A stretch of 7,488 nucleotides of DNA from Pseudomonas sp. (GTDB taxonomy: Bacteria; Pseudomonadota; Gammaproteobacteria; Pseudomonadales; Pseudomonadaceae): the NCBI GenBank assembly GCA_029240955.1, contig JARDZH010000240.1, forward strand, positions 1 through 7,488. The letters run 5' to 3'. The translations under genes were made by a program, and so were the position numbers. Under the pieces are notes generated by a model, which saw only the letters and a list, made by a program, of their open reading frames with translations, was not told the origin of the DNA and made no database searches. Shown one piece after another: positions 6,607 through 7,488 of the stretch; position 1 is the stretch's first letter; every line of letters begins with the position of its first letter.

Positions 6607-7347
6607 TTAGCCAATCTGCAAGACGCGAGCCATAGCCTGGTCGTCTTCTTCGGCGGTCTTCATCATCTTGACGTGCAATTCGAATTGGCGAGCGAGGTTC
6701 AGCACCGAGGTCATTTCCTCGACGGCGTTGACGTTGCTCGCCTGCAGAAAGCCGGACTCGACCTGCACGTTGGCATCGGCCGGAGCAGGCTGACCGCTCT
6801 TGGTGTGAATCAGGCCGTCGGGGCCTTTTTCCATGGTTCTGAGGTCCGGGTTGACCAGCTTGATGCGGTCGACCTGTGCCATGACCTGCGGACTCTCACC
6901 CGAAGAGCGGATGCTGATGGTGCCGTCGGCGCCGATCTCGATCTGCTGCTGTGGCGGCACGGCGATAGGACCGCCGTTGCCCATAACCGGCAAACCGCTG
7001 CCGTCGCGCAGCACGCCCAAGGCGTCGATGTTCATGCCGGAACTGCGGGTGTAGGCCTCGCCACCGTCGGCGGTCTGTACCGCGATCCAGCCGTCGCCCT
7101 TGATGGCGATGTCCAGTTCGCGACCGGTCTCGACCATCGCACCGCCGGAGAAATCGGTACCCGGACGCTCGCTCATGGCATACGCCCGAGACGGCATGAC
7201 TTCACCAAACACGGGCATGGAGCGGGCTTGCTCCAGATCGCGCATGAAGCCATTGGTTGATACGTTCGCCAGGTTGTTGGCATGAGCCTTCTGCGCAATG
7301 GCGTTTTCAGACGCACCGCTCATCGCGACGTAAAGCAACTTGTCCAC
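6607..7347 (-). CDS. flgF: FlgF, flagellar proximal rod protein
   Basis: FlgF is a minor structural subunit of the proximal rod, exported by the flagellar type III system and assembled before FlgG. The 246-residue product starts MDKLLYVAMSGASENAIAQK, followed by the rod-family signature AHANNLANVSTNGF (about residues 21-34). A central beta region contains GRELDIAIKGDGWIAV (about 75-90), and the C-terminal helix VESGFLQASNVNAVEEMTSV (about 196-215) is family-typical. It lacks the QSTQDSEL-type loop of FlgG, which, with its position before flgG, decides FlgF over FlgG. The start codon is GTG at 7345-7347, supported by an extended Shine-Dalgarno GGAGGAGG at 7354-7361, 6 bases upstream. No good ATG is nearby. 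It is the first gene after a sigma-54-type promoter match, so it probably heads this transcription unit. It ends 46 bases before flgG. Confidence 0.97.
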   Translation of the reverse strand: MDKLLYVAMSGASENAIAQKAHANNLANVSTNGFMRDLEQARSMPVFGEVMPSRAYAMSERPGTDFSGGAMVETGRELDIAIKGDGWIAVQTADGGEAYTRSSGMNIDALGVLRDGSGLPVMGNGGPIAVPPQQQIEIGADGTISIRSSGESPQVMAQVDRIKLVNPDLRTMEKGPDGLIHTKSGQPAPADANVQVESGFLQASNVNAVEEMTSVLNLARQFELHVKMMKTAEEDDQAMARVLQIG

Positions 7348-7353
7348 AGTAAT

Positions 7354-7361
7354 CCTCCTCC
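7354..7361 (-). promoter_or_regulatory. Strong ribosome binding site of flgF (fixes the GTG start)
   Basis: GGAGGAGG on the minus strand is a long match to the 16S rRNA anti-Shine-Dalgarno sequence. It lies 6 bases from the GTG at 7345-7347 and is the reason for choosing that non-ATG start. It is the strongest ribosome site in the window, fitting the first gene of a transcript. Confidence 0.85.
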
Positions 7362-7399
7362 GACAGACGCTTGCCGCCTGTAGCTGTTCGGAAGGGGTA

Positions 7400-7417
7400 A
7401 AGCAATTATCGGTCCAA
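7400..7417 (-). promoter_or_regulatory. Predicted sigma-54 (RpoN) promoter of flgF
   Basis: On the minus strand the sequence reads TTGGACCGATAATTGCTT. Compared with the consensus TTGGCACG-N4-TTGCW it has the invariant GG (-24) and GC (-12) exactly 10 bases apart, a perfect TTGC-T at -12 and CG at the end of the -24 block. Two bases of the -24 box differ. The predicted start of transcription is near 7390, giving a leader of about 43 bases to the GTG. RpoN control, with the FleQ/FleR activators, is established for rod, ring and hook genes in Pseudomonas. Assigning it to this site is inference. Confidence 0.72.
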
Positions 7418-7488
7418 CTTGTCAGCCCTGATACAAACGCCCCGCCAGCCCGTGTTTTCCGGGGGTTAGTCGAGGCTGCGGCGGTCTG

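Larger units (their letters stand above)
7348..7488 (-). other. Non-coding leader region upstream of flgF
   Basis: In Pseudomonas the gene normally upstream is flgE (hook protein), but no recognisable flgE C-terminus is visible here. The region holds the flgF ribosome site, the sigma-54 match, and a weak imperfect hairpin at 7440-7464 (CCCCG and CGGGG arms, 15-base loop, followed on the minus strand by CGTTTGT). The hairpin could be a poor terminator for the upstream gene, but it lacks a proper U-tract, so I do not call it as one. I see no small gene in this stretch. Confidence 0.6.

Noticed and set aside
7435..7453. Second sigma-54-like string (TGGCGGGGCGTTTGTA on the minus strand)
   Set aside because: The -12 element has GT in place of the near-invariant GC, and the match at 7400-7417 is clearly better.
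7440..7464. Hairpin upstream of flgF as a terminator for the preceding gene
   Set aside because: It has only a 5-bp stem, a 15-base loop and an interrupted T-stretch, so it is too weak to call.
7466..7488. Six sense codons and a TAA at the right edge as the end of flgE
   Set aside because: The residues DRRSLD do not resemble a hook-protein C-terminus that I recognise, and six codons are too few to support a call.

Overview
The window is a stretch of bacterial chromosome that carries one co-oriented flagellar operon segment. All seven genes are on the minus strand, so transcription runs from high to low coordinates. In transcription order they are flgF (proximal rod), flgG (distal rod), flgH (L-ring lipoprotein), flgI (P-ring), flgJ (rod cap/muramidase), flgK (hook-associated protein 1) and the first 167 codons of flgL (hook-associated protein 3), which runs off the left edge. 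The gene order, the high G+C content, the long two-domain FlgJ, the long FlgK and a sigma-54-type promoter ahead of flgF all point to a gammaproteobacterium of the genus Pseudomonas. The fluorescens/syringae side of the genus is my best guess from the protein sequences, but I cannot verify the species.

Layout: 7348-7488 is non-coding leader with a good sigma-54 (-24/-12) match at 7400-7417 and a very strong Shine-Dalgarno site ahead of a GTG-started flgF. flgF and flgG are separated by 46 bases holding a perfect 6-bp hairpin just before the flgG ribosome binding site. flgG and flgH are separated by 53 bases in which the flgG stop region can pair with the flgH ribosome binding site. From flgH onward the genes are 10-13 bases apart. 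At flgI/flgJ, flgJ/flgK and flgK/flgL the stop codon of one gene is physically part of the Shine-Dalgarno site of the next, which suggests tight translational coupling.

The genes supply, in assembly order, the outer half of the flagellar basal body and the hook-filament junction. FlgF and FlgG build the rod through the periplasm, with FlgJ as rod cap and peptidoglycan hydrolase. FlgI and FlgH form the P- and L-ring bushing around it. FlgK and FlgL join the hook to the filament.

I see no undescribed system here; this is a conserved motility operon. The one clearly unusual feature is a 36-bp in-frame tandem duplication at the start of flgI (4885-4956). It repeats 12 residues across the signal-peptide end, so the protein has two successive candidate signal peptidase sites. 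No RNA genes, insertion sequences, CRISPR arrays or other mobile DNA were seen.
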